Source: Inhella crocodyli (lineage in GTDB: Bacteria > Pseudomonadota > Gammaproteobacteria > Burkholderiales > Burkholderiaceae_C). Taken from it: a DNA stretch of 64,000 nt. The translations under genes were made by a program, and so were the position numbers. This document shows, piece after piece, positions 1-9,204 of this stretch; position 1 is the first letter of the stretch; every line of letters begins with the position of its first letter. The stretch is from NCBI RefSeq assembly GCF_004004565.1, contig NZ_SACM01000001.1:496001-560000 (forward strand), read 5' to 3'. The notes under the pieces are model-generated. The model saw nothing but the letters and a program-made list of their open reading frames with translations, did not search any database and had not been told where the DNA came from.

Positions 1-639
1 CCGGCCGACGCCCAAATCGACATCGACCCCCGCGCCAAGGAACTGCAGGCCCAGCGCGTCACCATCCTGCTGCACAAGCCCATCGGCGTCGTCAGCGGCC
101 AGCCCGAAGACGGCTACGAGCCCGCCGTGAGCCTCGTCACCGCCGCCAACCGCTGGGCCGACGACCCCACCGCCAAGGGCCTGAGCTTCAACCCCAACCA
201 CCTGCGCGGCCTGGCCCCGGCCGGGCGCCTGGACATCGACTCCACCGGCCTGCTGGTGTTCACCCAAGACGGCCGCGTGGCCAAGCACCTCATCGGCGAC
301 GACAGCGACGTCGAGAAGGAGTACCTCGTGCGCGTGGCCCTGCCCGGCGCCGAGGAAGGCAGCCACCCCATGCACGCCCTGCCCGAGCACCAACTGGCCC
401 TGCTGAACCACGGCCTGGAGCTCGACGGCGTGCAGCTGCGCGAGGCCAAGGTCAGCTGGGCCAACGAAGACCAGCTGCGCTTTGTGCTGCGCGAGGGGCG
501 CAAGCGCCAGATCCGCCGCATGTGCGAGGCCGTGGGCCTGCAGGTGCTGGCCCTCAAGCGCGTGCGCATCGGCCGCATCCCCCTGTCGCACCTGCCCATG
601 GGCCAGTGGCGCTACTTGGCGCCCTGGGAGCGCTTCTGA
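1..639 (+). CDS. Pseudouridine synthase, RsuA/RluB/RluF family (5' truncated by window edge)
   Basis: The frame is open from base 1 to the TGA at 637-639, so the N-terminus (probably including an S4 domain) lies outside the window. The visible part has the family core: an HKP-type segment ([11 protein letters not shown]) and the catalytic motif [11 protein letters not shown], in which the Asp after GRL is the conserved catalytic residue of the RsuA/RluB/E/F group. A KEYLVRV strand and the C-terminal [14 protein letters not shown] motif follow. Enzymes of this group convert specific uridines in rRNA to pseudouridine. Which rRNA site is modified cannot be told; the insertion between [11 protein letters not shown] and the catalytic motif is closer to RluF-like proteins. 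A GNAT gene starts 2 bases downstream. Confidence 0.9.
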   Translation, partial: PADAQIDIDPRAKELQAQRVTILLHKPIGVVSGQPEDGYEPAVSLVTAANRWADDPTAKGLSFNPNHLRGLAPAGRLDIDSTGLLVFTQDGRVAKHLIGDDSDVEKEYLVRVALPGAEEGSHPMHALPEHQLALLNHGLELDGVQLREAKVSWANEDQLRFVLREGRKRQIRRMCEAVGLQVLALKRVRIGRIPLSHLPMGQWRYLAPWERF

Positions 640-641
640 GC

Positions 642-1157
642 ATGCAGGCACCGGTGTTGGAGACGCCGCGCCTGCGGCTGCGGCCCCTGGGGCCCGACTG
701 CGAAGCGATGTACCTCGCCTTCTTCACCGACGCCGACGCCTCTCACTTTTACGGCGGCCCCCTGCCCCCGAAGGGGGCTTGGTCCCGACTGGCGGCCGAC
801 ATCGGCACCTGGTCGCTGCGGGGTTTTGGGGTGTGGGCGATCGAGCGGCGAGAGGATGGGCAACTCCTCGGAACCTGCGGCTTTTGGCAAGCCGCCGATT
901 GGCCCCGAGAGCTCACCTGGTGGCTGCTGCCAGCGGCCCGGGGGGCGGGTGTGGCGCAAGAGGCCTCTGAGGCCGTGCTCCGCCAGGCCTATGGGCCTTG
1001 GGGTTGGACCGAGGTGGAGACCTACATGCCCGACGACAACCTTGCCGCGCGCCGCTTGGCGCTGCGCTTGGGCGGCGCCGTGGTCCGCCGGCAGCACTTC
1101 CCGGACGGCGTGGCGCGCGACGTGCTGAAGCTGCCATGCCCACCCACGCCGGCATGA
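642..1157 (+). CDS. GNAT-family N-acetyltransferase (RimJ/RimL-like)
   Basis: 171 aa. The start is the ATG directly after the upstream stop; the frame stays open further upstream, but that would overlap the pseudouridine synthase. The opening [10 protein letters not shown] is the usual start of RimJ/RimL-type acetyltransferases. Strands carrying GVWAIERRE and LLGTCGFW follow, then an acetyl-CoA-binding turn RGAGVAQEA (R/Q-x-x-G-x-G/A) near residue 100, and a late [12 protein letters not shown] helix typical of the fold. Such proteins move acetyl from acetyl-CoA to an amine; the acceptor is unknown. The stop overlaps the miaA start by ATGA, so the genes are probably co-translated. Confidence 0.85.
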   Translation: MQAPVLETPRLRLRPLGPDCEAMYLAFFTDADASHFYGGPLPPKGAWSRLAADIGTWSLRGFGVWAIERREDGQLLGTCGFWQAADWPRELTWWLLPAARGAGVAQEASEAVLRQAYGPWGWTEVETYMPDDNLAARRLALRLGGAVVRRQHFPDGVARDVLKLPCPPTPA

Positions 1158-2089
1158 CGCCACAGCCCGTGATCCTGGTCGGCCCCACTGGGGCCGGCAA
1201 AACCGCCGCCGCACTGGACTTGGCCCAGCGCGTGCCGCTGGAAATCATCAGCGTCGACTCCGCCCTGGTGTACCGCGGCATGGACATCGGCACCGCCAAA
1301 CCCAGCGCCGCCGAACAGGCGGCTGTGCCCCACCACCTGATCGACATCCTCGACCCGCTGGAGAGCTACAGCGCCGCCCAGTTCGTGCGCGACGCCAAGC
1401 GCTTGGTGGCCGAGATCCAATCGCGAGGCAAGCTGCCCCTGCTGGTGGGCGGCACCATGCTCTACGTCAAGGCCTTGTGCGATGGGCTCTCTGAGCTGCC
1501 CGCCAGCACGCCCGAGGTGCGCGCCGCCGTCGACCAAGAAGCCGCCGAGCGCGGCTGGCCGGCCATGCACGCCGAGCTGGCCCGGGTGGACCCGGTCACC
1601 GCCGAGCGCCTGCACGCCACCGACGCCCAGCGCATCCAACGCGCGCTGGAGGTCTACCGCGTCACCGGCCGCCCCTTGAGCGACTGGCACGCCCAAGCGC
1701 CCAAAGAACCCGGCGTCGACTGGCCGCTCATCAGCATCGAAACCGAGGATCGCGCCTGGCTGCACCAACGCCTGGACGCCCGCTTCGACGCCATGCTGGA
1801 CGCCGGCCTCGTCGACGAAGTGCGTGCCCTGCGCCAGCGCGGCGACCTGAGCCTGGAGCTGCCCAGCATGCGCTGCGTGGGCTACCGCCAAGTGTGGGAG
1901 GCCCTGGACGAGGCCGACCCCCCGGCCCTGGGCCCCCTTCGGGACAAGGCCCAAGCGGCCACGCGGCAGTTGGCCAAACGGCAAATCACTTGGCTGCGGA
2001 GCATGCCGAGGCGGCAGGTGATCGACGCGCGGCGCGAAGGCGCGGCCGAGCGGATCGAGGCGTGGCTGAAAGCAGCCGGCTTGGCTTGA
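1154..2089 (+). CDS. miaA: tRNA dimethylallyltransferase MiaA
   Basis: 311 aa from the ATG that overlaps the preceding TGA (ATGA). An in-frame ATG at 1136 would add MPTHAG and cannot be excluded. The P-loop GPTGAGKT lies at the N-terminus, followed by the [17 protein letters not shown] segment and the HHLIDILDP and [13 protein letters not shown] motifs. [12 protein letters not shown] and [13 protein letters not shown] further on complete the family pattern. MiaA transfers a dimethylallyl group to N6 of A37 in tRNAs that read codons beginning with U. In many proteobacteria miaA sits near mutL or hfq; neither is present here. Confidence 0.96.
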   Translation: MTPQPVILVGPTGAGKTAAALDLAQRVPLEIISVDSALVYRGMDIGTAKPSAAEQAAVPHHLIDILDPLESYSAAQFVRDAKRLVAEIQSRGKLPLLVGGTMLYVKALCDGLSELPASTPEVRAAVDQEAAERGWPAMHAELARVDPVTAERLHATDAQRIQRALEVYRVTGRPLSDWHAQAPKEPGVDWPLISIETEDRAWLHQRLDARFDAMLDAGLVDEVRALRQRGDLSLELPSMRCVGYRQVWEALDEADPPALGPLRDKAQAATRQLAKRQITWLRSMPRRQVIDARREGAAERIEAWLKAAGLA

Positions 2090-2129
2090 GGGTCGGTGCT
2101 GACAGCAGCGTCGATCTAAAACGACCCTC
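2088..2129 (+). other. Imperfectly spaced inverted repeat after miaA
   Basis: GAGGGTCG at 2088-2095 is repeated inverted as CGACCCTC at 2122-2129, with 26 bases between. It overlaps the miaA stop codon. There is no T-run, so it is at best a weak (Rho-type or processing) 3' structure. The remaining gap to 2222 contains nothing else recognisable. Confidence 0.3.
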
Positions 2130-2222
2130 AGGTTCCCGTTTAAGGTAAGTCGCTAGCGAACGACCGCAGCACGAACTTTCGCGAGTGGCGAGCGCTGTCT
2201 GGATCCAAAAGGGCCGCAGGAC

Positions 2223-2639
2223 TCACAGCAGGTACGGATGGGTATGTGCAAATGCGCCAAGCACCAGTAACGCAGTTGGCCCAAGAACCAGCGTCCCAGC
2301 TCCCAACGTGATCGGCCTCCACAACATCCATGCCAGAACACACGCAAACAGCCCAACCAGCACTGCGAGGGGCCATGCCTTGCGGAGCTCCGCCGCCGCC
2401 ATGTGAGACGGCGTGGTCTGCCCTGCGTCGTCGTCGAGGGCTCCTTTGATGCGGTTCAATTGCTCTGAAGACAGCGGCTCTCCTGGAAGTTCGTCCATGA
2501 TCGACTGAACAGCAGGCGGCAACGCTGCCGTGTTGACCCGCACGCCTTCCGTCGAGCCGAACAGCGACGCAACGAGCACAACGAGTGAAGTTGCGATGCC
2601 AAGTGCAAATGGCTTGAGCAGCGACTGTGATTTCTTCAT
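2223..2639 (-). CDS. Small hypothetical membrane protein
   Basis: 138 aa, not recognised. The start is the ATG at 2639 (MKKSQSLL); the frame extends a few codons upstream. An N-terminal hydrophobic segment (about residues 9-28, rich in A/L/V) looks like a signal or anchor. A polar middle, including LPPAVQSIMDELPGEPLSSEQ, follows. Two close hydrophobic stretches (LAVLVGLFACVLAWMLW and LGAGTLVLGPTALLVLGAF) lie near the C-terminus. Codon use is less GC-biased than in neighbouring genes and the flanks are also less GC-rich, suggesting recent arrival or relaxed selection. This frame was preferred over an overlapping longer minus-strand frame because only this one has coherent hydrophobic segments and normal protein composition. 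Confidence 0.6.
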   Translation of the reverse strand: MKKSQSLLKPFALGIATSLVVLVASLFGSTEGVRVNTAALPPAVQSIMDELPGEPLSSEQLNRIKGALDDDAGQTTPSHMAAAELRKAWPLAVLVGLFACVLAWMLWRPITLGAGTLVLGPTALLVLGAFAHTHPYLL

Positions 2640-2927
2640 TGAACAGCGGGACGTCAACACCACTGCGCCTCACGGATGGTCATGAAATTGAGCCGCGCCA
2701 GTATGCAGTTGGCACTTTGCCGGCACAGCGACGAGCACGGCTAAATGTCAGGGAGGGCAAGAACCTCGCCCCTTGCACTCAATTCAGTGACCGTCATCCT
2801 AGATCAGCGTCGCGCGCAAGGAAGGACCAACGCACCCGATTGGTCGCATTCCAAGCGGCACGGCAGCCTGAGCCGTGAGGCCCGCCTGGCCGCGTAACCC
2901 GCGATCGAGCGGCGAACCGTATCCGAT
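2640..2927. other. Intergenic region, no gene seen
   Basis: 288 bases of lower GC than the rest of the window, between a small membrane-protein gene (transcribed away from it) and the end of a serine hydrolase gene. Short frames exist on both strands, but none has a ribosome binding site, normal codon bias or a recognisable motif. It must contain the promoter of the 2223-2639 gene, though I see no convincing -35/-10 pair. Confidence 0.5.
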
Positions 2928-4604
2928 TCATCGCTGCCGCTTCAACTCAAACCGCCCCGGCCCCTGCTTCAACACTACCGTTTGCACCTCGCCCTCGGCC
3001 GGCCCGAAGCTCAGGCTCGCATCCACCTCCACCACGTACAACTCCCGCGGCGCGCTGGCCTTGAGCGTGACGGCGGGCTGGCCAGGCACCTGGCCGCGCA
3101 GCACGCCTTGGGGGTCGACGAATACAGAGAACGACAAGCGCTCGCCCACGTACTGGCCCACCAGGGCCTGGCGCTGGGCCTCGCTCAGGGCGAGGTCGGG
3201 GCGCTGGGGCAAGTCGCCGGTGCGGGGCAGCGGCTCGACCGGGCCTTGGTCGTCGCCGTCCGGGTAGTAAACCTGCCCAGTGACCGCACCCGCCGCGTTG
3301 CGCTGGAATTGCAACTGCGCCAGGCCGGTGCCCACGGCGAAGCGGTCTTGGCCCAGGGGCGTCAGCGGCACGGTGCTGCCCCCGGCGCGCTGGGAGACCA
3401 GCTTGCCATCCACCACGCGCAGGGTGCGGGTGACGGCGCCTTGGCTGTACACGCCCTCAAACGCCTTCAAGGTCGCCGGCGGCACCGCCACGGGCACCGC
3501 GGCCGGGTAGGCCTTGCCGGCGGCGAAGGCGCTCAGGCGACGGGCCAGCGGGTCGAGCTCGGGCGTGGCGCGGTCGCTGTTGCGCAGCAGGGCCACGGTG
3601 ATGCGCTGGGCCGGCAGGTAGTAAAGCACCGTGCCGAAGCCGTGGATGCCGCCACCGTGCTGCAAGGCGGCCATGCCGCGGATGCGGTCGGTGCCGATGC
3701 CAAAGCCGTAGCGCGAGGCCTCGGCCGGGCCTTGCGGCGTGACCATGCGTTGGTAGGTGCTGGGCTTCAACAGGCCCTTCTCGTGCAGGGCCTGGTTCCA
3801 GCGCCAGAGCGACTCGACGTTGCCCACCAACGCGCCGGCGGCGTGCGGCTGGGTCATGCTGACCAAGCCGGCCGGCGCCCAGCCGTTGCCGCTGCGGGTG
3901 TAGCCGGCCACGTGGCCCGGGATGAGGCGGTCGGGTGCGGGGTAGCTCACGGCCACCCGGTTGGGCTGCAGCCAGTTCGACTGCAAGGCCTCGTGCCAGG
4001 ACTTGCCCGTGATGGCCTCGATGACGGCGCCCACCAGCACGTAGCCGCTGTTGTTGTAGGCCCAGCGGGCACCGGGCGCGAAGTCGGCGGGTTGGTCCTT
4101 GAACACGGCCACCAGCTCTTGCGTGCTGAGATCGTGGCGGATCGGGTTGTGCATGTAGCCACCGATGCCCGTGTAGCTCTTGATGCCCGAGGTGTGGTTG
4201 AGCAACTGCGTCAAGGTGATGGCCTGACCGTTGGGGTAATCGGGCAGGTACTTGCTCAGCGGGTCGTCCAGCGAGGCCTTGCCTTCGTCCACCAGGCGCA
4301 GCAAGGTGGCGGCGGCGAACTGCTTGGTGATGGAGCCCAGGCGCATCACGTGGTCGGGCGCCAAAGGCACGCCCAGCTCGATGCTGGCCTGGCCCCGCGC
4401 GGCGGTGGCAAGCAGGGTGTCGCCGCGGGCCACCAACAGGGTCAGCCCCGGGCCTTTGGGGTCGATGCCTTGCTCGTCGAGCAGGCCTTGGGCATATCGC
4501 GCCACGGCCGCGGCGTCAGGCAAGGTGTCGGCCCAGGCGGCCCAAGGAGCGAGTGACAAGGCGCCCAACAAGACGACGGCACGGCGGGTGGCAGAGAAGT
4601 TCAT
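2928..4604 (-). CDS. Exported beta-lactamase-fold serine hydrolase
   Basis: 558 aa. A signal peptide (RRAVVLLGALSLAPWAAWA) is followed by a class C beta-lactamase/DD-peptidase domain. The nucleophile motif is SITK (Ser91, Lys94), the second motif YNN (Tyr183-Asn185), and the third is HGG in LQHGGGIHG, replacing KTG. About 150 further residues form beta-rich C-terminal repeats, as in many serine hydrolases of this group. It probably acts in the periplasm on a peptide, ester or amide bond. True beta-lactamase activity is unlikely to be its main job, and the substrate cannot be predicted. It is transcribed away from the SPFH cassette, whose own last gene is a second hydrolase of the same superfamily. 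Confidence 0.9.
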   Translation of the reverse strand: MNFSATRRAVVLLGALSLAPWAAWADTLPDAAAVARYAQGLLDEQGIDPKGPGLTLLVARGDTLLATAARGQASIELGVPLAPDHVMRLGSITKQFAAATLLRLVDEGKASLDDPLSKYLPDYPNGQAITLTQLLNHTSGIKSYTGIGGYMHNPIRHDLSTQELVAVFKDQPADFAPGARWAYNNSGYVLVGAVIEAITGKSWHEALQSNWLQPNRVAVSYPAPDRLIPGHVAGYTRSGNGWAPAGLVSMTQPHAAGALVGNVESLWRWNQALHEKGLLKPSTYQRMVTPQGPAEASRYGFGIGTDRIRGMAALQHGGGIHGFGTVLYYLPAQRITVALLRNSDRATPELDPLARRLSAFAAGKAYPAAVPVAVPPATLKAFEGVYSQGAVTRTLRVVDGKLVSQRAGGSTVPLTPLGQDRFAVGTGLAQLQFQRNAAGAVTGQVYYPDGDDQGPVEPLPRTGDLPQRPDLALSEAQRQALVGQYVGERLSFSVFVDPQGVLRGQVPGQPAVTLKASAPRELYVVEVDASLSFGPAEGEVQTVVLKQGPGRFELKRQR

Positions 4605-4713
4605 GGCGGGGTGAGAGGGGATGAAGGCCGGGATGGTGCGCTGCCGCTTCGATTCGCGCCAGTGGCGTGCGACCGGCTGCCGAGAAGCCGGCGTGAAGCG
4701 GCGAAAAGAGGGC

Positions 4714-4743
4714 TTGCGCTGGATGAGCGACTGGCGCTAAAGT
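4714..4743 (+). promoter_or_regulatory. Candidate promoter of the SPFH operon
   Basis: TTGCGC (4714-4719) and TAAAGT (4738-4743) are separated by 18 bases. The -10 overlaps the left arm of a 16-bp palindrome. The -35 is poor (3 of 6), so this is a tentative reading. Confidence 0.35.
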
Positions 4744-4754
4744 GATATCACTTT
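4739..4754. promoter_or_regulatory. Perfect 16-bp palindrome upstream of the SPFH gene (putative operator)
   Basis: AAAGTGATATCACTTT is a perfect palindrome with no spacer. It ends 21 bases before the ATG of the SPFH gene and overlaps the best -10 candidate. The A/T-rich core is unusual in this GC-rich setting. Placement and symmetry fit an operator for a dimeric repressor. The ribbon-helix-helix protein encoded two genes downstream is an obvious candidate ligand, but a GntR-type regulator elsewhere is equally possible. Confidence 0.6.
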
Positions 4755-4775
4755 GATGCCAACTTGGAGACCCCA

Positions 4776-5666
4776 ATGAGCACCCCCGCGAGCCCCAACA
4801 ACAAGCCCGCCCTGCAAGAGAAGCGCGCCTGGTCGGCCGACGGCTACCTGATGATCGTGGTCGGCTTGGCGCTGCTGGGCCTGGCCGTCGTCAGCCTGCG
4901 CGGCGGCGCCCCGCTGGTGGCCATCCCGGCGCTGATCCTGGGGATCATTGCCCTGGCTGGCCTGTACATGCTGCACCCCAATCAGGCGGCCGTGCTCACC
5001 CTGTTCGGCGCCTACACCGGCAGCGACCGCAATGCCGGCCTGCGCTGGGCCAACCCGCTGGCCATCAAGAAGAAGATCTCGCTGCGCGACCGCAACCTGA
5101 ACGCCCCGGTGCTGAAGGTGAACGACCAGCGCGGCAACCCCATCGAAATCAGTGCGGTGGTGGTGTGGCGCGTGCGCGATTCGGCGCAGGCCATGTTCCA
5201 GGTGGACGACTACGAGGCCTACGTGCGCGTGCAGGCCGAAGCCGCCATTCGCCACTTGGCCACCTGCTACGCCTACGACGAGGGCGAGGACATCGATGCC
5301 GGCGCCATCACCTTGCGTGGCGGCCAAGAGGCCGTGGCCGAGGCCCTGAAGCAAGAATTGCAAGCCCGCTTTGGCGACGCCGGCGTGGACGTGCTCGACG
5401 CCAAGATCAGCCACCTGGCCTACGCGCCGGAAATCGCCCAAGTGATGCTGCGCCGCCAGCAGGCCGAGGCCATCATCAGCGCCCGCAGCAAGATCGTCCA
5501 CGGCGCGGTGAGCATGGTGGAAGCCGCGCTGAAGGGCCTGAGCGAGCGCGAGATCGTCTCGCTGGACGACGAGCGCAAGGCCGCCATGGTGAGCAACCTC
5601 TTGGTGGTGCTGTGCTCCGACCGCGAGACGCAGCCGGTGGTGAACACGGGCACGCTGTACACCTGA
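4776..5666 (+). CDS. SPFH/Band 7 (stomatin/prohibitin-like) membrane protein
   Basis: 296 aa. The ATG at 4776 is preceded by GGAGA with 5-base spacing; an in-frame TTG at 4764 was rejected. Two N-terminal transmembrane segments (about residues 27-45 and 47-66) lead into a Band 7 domain. This includes [21 protein letters not shown] and the [19 protein letters not shown] strand pair. A helical section [21 protein letters not shown] and a coiled region with [20 protein letters not shown] follow. SPFH proteins oligomerise as membrane rings or scaffolds that organise microdomains and proteases. It is first in a cassette with a small membrane protein, a ribbon-helix-helix protein and a serine hydrolase. 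Confidence 0.92.
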   Translation: MSTPASPNNKPALQEKRAWSADGYLMIVVGLALLGLAVVSLRGGAPLVAIPALILGIIALAGLYMLHPNQAAVLTLFGAYTGSDRNAGLRWANPLAIKKKISLRDRNLNAPVLKVNDQRGNPIEISAVVVWRVRDSAQAMFQVDDYEAYVRVQAEAAIRHLATCYAYDEGEDIDAGAITLRGGQEAVAEALKQELQARFGDAGVDVLDAKISHLAYAPEIAQVMLRRQQAEAIISARSKIVHGAVSMVEAALKGLSEREIVSLDDERKAAMVSNLLVVLCSDRETQPVVNTGTLYT

Positions 5667-5674
5667 GGCCGGCC

Positions 5675-6199
5675 ATGGTGCGGTTCTTGTTTCTGGTGGC
5701 TTGGGTGGCGGGCATGGGCCTGATGGCCGCGGCCTGGACGGCGTGGAAGGATTTGGCCGATGTGGCATTCAAGCCCACCGAACTGCCCATCCTGACGGTG
5801 GTGATGGCCGTGTCGCCGTGGATCGCAGGGCCAGGGCTGTTGCCTTGGTTGCGCCGCATGGAAAGCGGCGGCATCAACATGCCAAATGCCGACTACTGGT
5901 TTTCTGGCGAGCGCCGTGCGGAAAGCTTGAGGCGGATGGGCCCTTATCTGGATGCCATGGGCTTGTTGGTGTTGGCCTTGTTGGCGGGCATGGTCGCGCT
6001 CGACCTTTGGCATGCACGCCAGGGGCAGAAGGTGAGCGACCTGATCTCCTTGTCCCTGGTGGCGTTGTTCCTGATTGCCACGGCCCTTTGGCTCATGGCG
6101 CTCATGCGTGCCTTTCCCAAGCCACCTGCAGATCCGGCAGCGGCCCTGGGGGCTCATCAGGCACCGAGACGTCCTCGCCGACCCGGCGAACCCCACTGA
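5675..6199 (+). CDS. Membrane protein of the SPFH cassette
   Basis: 174 aa, starting 8 bases after the SPFH stop. Hydrophobic segments lie at about residues 2-22, 35-50, 92-112 and 122-145. Between them is a polar loop with [23 protein letters not shown]. That loop resembles the (N/L)PNxDYW-x-(A/S)-x-ERR signature seen in DUF1648-related membrane proteins. The family assignment is from memory of that signature and remains tentative. Function is unknown. Its position between an SPFH scaffold and a DNA-binding protein suggests a role in the same membrane complex or response. Confidence 0.7.
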   Translation: MVRFLFLVAWVAGMGLMAAAWTAWKDLADVAFKPTELPILTVVMAVSPWIAGPGLLPWLRRMESGGINMPNADYWFSGERRAESLRRMGPYLDAMGLLVLALLAGMVALDLWHARQGQKVSDLISLSLVALFLIATALWLMALMRAFPKPPADPAAALGAHQAPRRPRRPGEPH

Positions 6200-6208
6200 C
6201 CGCCAAGC

Positions 6209-6415
6209 ATGGCCAGCCCCGACAAAAAGGCCTTTGCCCTGCGCGTGGACCCCGCGCTGTGGGCCGAGGTCGAGCGATTGGCCGCGCAAGAGCTGCGCAG
6301 CGCCAACGCGCAGGCCGAGGTGCTGCTGCGCGAGGCCCTGGCCAAGCGCGGCATCAAGCTCGGCCCGCCCAAAGCCCGTCCGCCACTGACGCCCCCCGAT
6401 CCGGAGACCCCATGA
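6209..6415 (+). CDS. Ribbon-helix-helix (Arc/HicB-like) DNA-binding protein
   Basis: 68 aa. The segment [39 protein letters not shown] matches the Arc/MetJ fold: a short basic beta strand (FALRVD), helix A ([15 protein letters not shown]), the S-x-N-x-x turn and helix B. The rest is a basic, proline-rich tail. Such proteins dimerise and bind short palindromes. Similar sequences are often labelled as antitoxins, but no toxin-like partner is next to it: upstream is a membrane protein and downstream, overlapping by ATGA, a serine hydrolase. It may regulate its own operon through the palindrome at 4739-4754. Confidence 0.8.
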   Translation: MASPDKKAFALRVDPALWAEVERLAAQELRSANAQAEVLLREALAKRGIKLGPPKARPPLTPPDPETP

Positions 6416-7818
6416 GCACCCTGCCCCGCCGCCGGCTCTTGCAAGCCGCTGCTTTGCTCCCCTGCTTGCCCCGCCCCGCGGTGGCCGCCGCGCCAAACAA
6501 CGATGCCGTCCGCCGCCTGTTGGCCGAGCGCCTGCGCCACGAAGGCGTGGGCCTGGCCGTGGCGCGCTTCGACGGCAGCACGGTCGACCTGGCCGCGGCC
6601 GGCCCCAGCCGCCAGGGCGGCGACGCCATCGACCCCGCCCGCCACCGATTCGAGATCGGCTCCATCACCAAAACGATGGTGGGCGTGCTGTTGGCCGATG
6701 CCGTGCTGCGCCGCGAGCTGACGCTCGACCAGCCGGTCGAGTCCTTGCTGCCCGAGGGCACGCGCCTGCGCGACAGCGCCGACGCGCCCATTCGCCTCGT
6801 GGACTTAGCGACCCACCGCAGCGGCCTGCCGCGCCTGCCCGGCAATCTCGAACCCACGGCCGTGCCCAACCCGGCCGACCCCTACGCCGCCTACGACGAC
6901 GCCGCGCTGCTGGCGGGCGTGCGCCAGTTCAAGGCCACCCGCCCCCGCGATGCGCATTGGGACTACAGCAACTTCGGCTCCGGCCTGCTGGCCTGGGTGA
7001 TCGCACGCCAAGCCAGGCTCAGCCTGCCCGAGTTGTTCCGGCAACGCCTGGCCCAGCCGCTGGGCCTGACGGGCATGGAGTGGGCCGCGCCCGGGGCCGC
7101 TGGCAAAGACAGCGCCCAAGGCCACAACCCCGCTGGACAGCCGGTGCCGGCTTGGCACTTTTTGGCGCTGGGCGGTGCCGGCGCCGTGCGCGCCACCGCG
7201 GCGGAATTGGCGCGCTACGGGCAAGCGGCCCTGGGGGGCTTTGAGCACCCGCTGCGCGGCGCCTTCGACCTCGCCTTGCAGGTGCACAGCGACTTGGGCC
7301 CCGCGCCCAACGCGCGCATGGGCTTGGGCTGGATGCTGGCGCCCGAGCTGAAGCTGGCCACGCACGACGGCGGCACCTATGGCTTCTCCTCGTCGCTGTG
7401 GCTGAACTTGGGCGAGCGCCGTGGCGCGCTGGTGCTGGCCAATGCCATGGTCATGGTCAACGACCTGGCCCGTCACCTGCTTAATCCCAGCCAGCCGCTG
7501 CGCGACGTGGCCGCCGAGAAGCAAGCCCAAGTCGCCGCGCAGCAGCAGGCGGCGTTGGCGGTGCCGGCGCAGGCCCTGGCCCCGCTGGCCGGCGTGTACG
7601 CGCTGAACCCGCGCTTCAAGCTCACGGTCCGCGCCCAGGGCGGCGAGCTGTTCGCCCAGGCCACCGGCCAGGGGGAGTTCGCGCTGTTCGCCAAGTCGCC
7701 CCGGCTCTTCTTCGCGCGGGTCACTCCCCTGGAAGTCGAGTTCGAGGGGGCGGAAGGACCCGCCCCGGCGCTGGTGCTGCGCCAGGGCGGTCAGGTGCTG
7801 CGCTTCGTCAAGGACTAG
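6412..7818 (+). CDS. Exported beta-lactamase-fold serine hydrolase, last gene of SPFH cassette
   Basis: 468 aa; the ATG overlaps the upstream TGA (ATGA). A short twin-arginine-like or Sec leader, [21 protein letters not shown], precedes the mature part. Motifs of the class C beta-lactamase/DD-peptidase superfamily are SITK (Ser84, Lys87), YSN in [10 protein letters not shown], and HDGG in [11 protein letters not shown] as the third box. A C-terminal region after about residue 375 ([13 protein letters not shown]) is a lipocalin-like beta domain found in many homologues. It probably cleaves an ester or amide in the periplasm. Coupling to an SPFH gene suggests a membrane-stress or envelope function, but the substrate is unknown. 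It is convergent with the esterase gene, 14 bases away. Confidence 0.88.
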   Translation: MSTLPRRRLLQAAALLPCLPRPAVAAAPNNDAVRRLLAERLRHEGVGLAVARFDGSTVDLAAAGPSRQGGDAIDPARHRFEIGSITKTMVGVLLADAVLRRELTLDQPVESLLPEGTRLRDSADAPIRLVDLATHRSGLPRLPGNLEPTAVPNPADPYAAYDDAALLAGVRQFKATRPRDAHWDYSNFGSGLLAWVIARQARLSLPELFRQRLAQPLGLTGMEWAAPGAAGKDSAQGHNPAGQPVPAWHFLALGGAGAVRATAAELARYGQAALGGFEHPLRGAFDLALQVHSDLGPAPNARMGLGWMLAPELKLATHDGGTYGFSSSLWLNLGERRGALVLANAMVMVNDLARHLLNPSQPLRDVAAEKQAQVAAQQQAALAVPAQALAPLAGVYALNPRFKLTVRAQGGELFAQATGQGEFALFAKSPRLFFARVTPLEVEFEGAEGPAPALVLRQGGQVLRFVKD

Positions 7819-7832
7819 CGCCGCCTCTCAGT

Positions 7833-9092
7833 TCACTGGCAAGGCACCTGCACCAGGCAGCCGGGGCAGGCTTCGTTGCGCCAGTGGCTGCCGCCGCGGT
7901 GGCCCTGGCCGTTGCCGTTTTCCCAACCGCGGCGGTTGGCCAGCATGTCGCCCAGCCAGGTGGCCACGGTCGGCCCGGCCGAGCTTTCCGTGTAGACCGC
8001 GGGCGAGCGCAGCACGGTGTGGAACTGGCCAGCGGCCACGAAGTGGCGGAAGTTGCGCAGGCTGCTCGCGTCCGATTGGAGTTGGGCGCTCATCTTGTTG
8101 TGCCACTCCACCACCGGGTTGGGACAGCTGCCCGCCCCGAACTGCTGGGCCATCACGGCGTAGAAGCCGATTTGCACGCCATCGAAGCTGGTCGTGAACT
8201 GGGCGTAGCGGCCGTCGCGGTCGGCCTGCGCGGCGCGGCGCATCAGCTCGGGGCCTGGCAGGGCCGGGCTGTTGTTGCCGAAGGTGCGGCGGTCGAGCTG
8301 CGGGTTCCAGCTGTTGCGGCCGGGGTTGCCGTTGTCAAAGCCGGCGTTGGTCACGCCCTGGCTGGCGTCGGCCACCACGTACAGCTCGGCGCTGGGGAAC
8401 GCGCGGGCCACCCAGGGCGAGTTGGCGGTGGCGCCGTAGCCGCCGGCGCTGGAGCCGGCAACCAGCACCTTGTTGGCGCCGCGGAAGTTCTTGCGCGCCC
8501 ACTCCAGCACGACCATGAAGTTGTCAAAACCGCGGTGCTGGATCGTCACCGGCACGCCGGCGGGCAGGCCCAGGGCCGGATTGCCCACGCTGGTGTAGGT
8601 CTTGGTGGCCGAACCGATGTGGATGTCGCCCGTGCAGTACGGGATGTAGACCATGTCCCAGTCGCGCACCGGGTTGGCCGGGTTGTCGGTCTTGAACAGG
8701 CCGTCCATCGTGGCCGGGTCGGTGCCGGGCGGCACCTGGGGCACGAAGAATTGGGGCACCTCGGGCGGCAAGCCCACCAAGGGCGCGCTGCAGGTGTTGT
8801 TGTCCCAGCACGCACCGCCGCCCTCGAAGTAGATGGCGAGGTTGCGCGACTGGCCCTTGCGCGCCCAGAAGCTGAAGCGGGGGTCGGTGCCCGGGAAGCC
8901 GGAGCAGGTGGCGGCGTGCACCTGGCCGTCGAGCCCGCGCACCGGTGCCGGGCTGTCGATGCGCTCCCAGCGCAACGAGGGAGTGCCGTGGCGGTTGGCC
9001 TCCAGGTCGATGGCCTGGGCCACGCCCGCGCTGCCGACCAAGGCGACCGCACCGCACCAAGCCCACCAGACCGATGTCAATGTCTTTCGCAT
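7833..9092 (-). CDS. Exported pectinacetylesterase-family esterase
   Basis: 419 aa with a signal peptide (VALVGSAGVAQA). It shows the hallmarks of the pectinacetylesterase/Notum family: a glycine-rich oxyanion motif IYFEGGGACWDN near residue 90, and the nucleophile motif GSSAGGYG with Ser215. Downstream, Asp in VVADASQG and His in AAGQFHTV plausibly complete the triad. Multiple cysteines, including a CPGC near the C-terminus, suggest disulfides in the exported protein. Bacterial members hydrolyse acyl esters, and the true substrate here need not be pectin. An upstream GGAGGA ribosome binding site supports the ATG at 9092. Confidence 0.85.
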   Translation of the reverse strand: MRKTLTSVWWAWCGAVALVGSAGVAQAIDLEANRHGTPSLRWERIDSPAPVRGLDGQVHAATCSGFPGTDPRFSFWARKGQSRNLAIYFEGGGACWDNNTCSAPLVGLPPEVPQFFVPQVPPGTDPATMDGLFKTDNPANPVRDWDMVYIPYCTGDIHIGSATKTYTSVGNPALGLPAGVPVTIQHRGFDNFMVVLEWARKNFRGANKVLVAGSSAGGYGATANSPWVARAFPSAELYVVADASQGVTNAGFDNGNPGRNSWNPQLDRRTFGNNSPALPGPELMRRAAQADRDGRYAQFTTSFDGVQIGFYAVMAQQFGAGSCPNPVVEWHNKMSAQLQSDASSLRNFRHFVAAGQFHTVLRSPAVYTESSAGPTVATWLGDMLANRRGWENGNGQGHRGGSHWRNEACPGCLVQVPCQ

Positions 9093-9120
9093 GTCCGTCC
9101 TCCGCTGATTAGGGTGCGGC

Positions 9121-9150
9121 TGTGTAGCTTGCGGGCCCGGCCAGGGTCAA
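9121..9150 (-). promoter_or_regulatory. Candidate promoter of the esterase gene
   Basis: Read on the minus strand, TTGACC (9150-9145) and TACACA (9126-9121) are 18 bases apart and lie 29 bases upstream of the ATG. The -35 matches 5 of 6 consensus bases; the -10 is weaker. Confidence 0.4.
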
Positions 9151-9204
9151 TGCCGCTAGCCCGCCCTCCCCCCACGGCTTGGGGGTGCGGCAACATGCGC
9201 CCCC

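Noticed and set aside
2140-2673. Minus-strand frame overlapping the 2223-2639 gene
   Set aside because: Arg/Ser/His-rich with no hydrophobic or domain pattern; the other frame encodes a coherent membrane protein.
2928-4604. Classical beta-lactamase resistance gene
   Set aside because: The third motif is HGG rather than KTG and there is a long C-terminal extension; the gene looks like a general serine hydrolase.
6209-6415. Toxin-antitoxin pair with the ribbon-helix-helix gene as antitoxin
   Set aside because: No small toxin-like gene adjoins it; the neighbours are a membrane protein and a large serine hydrolase.
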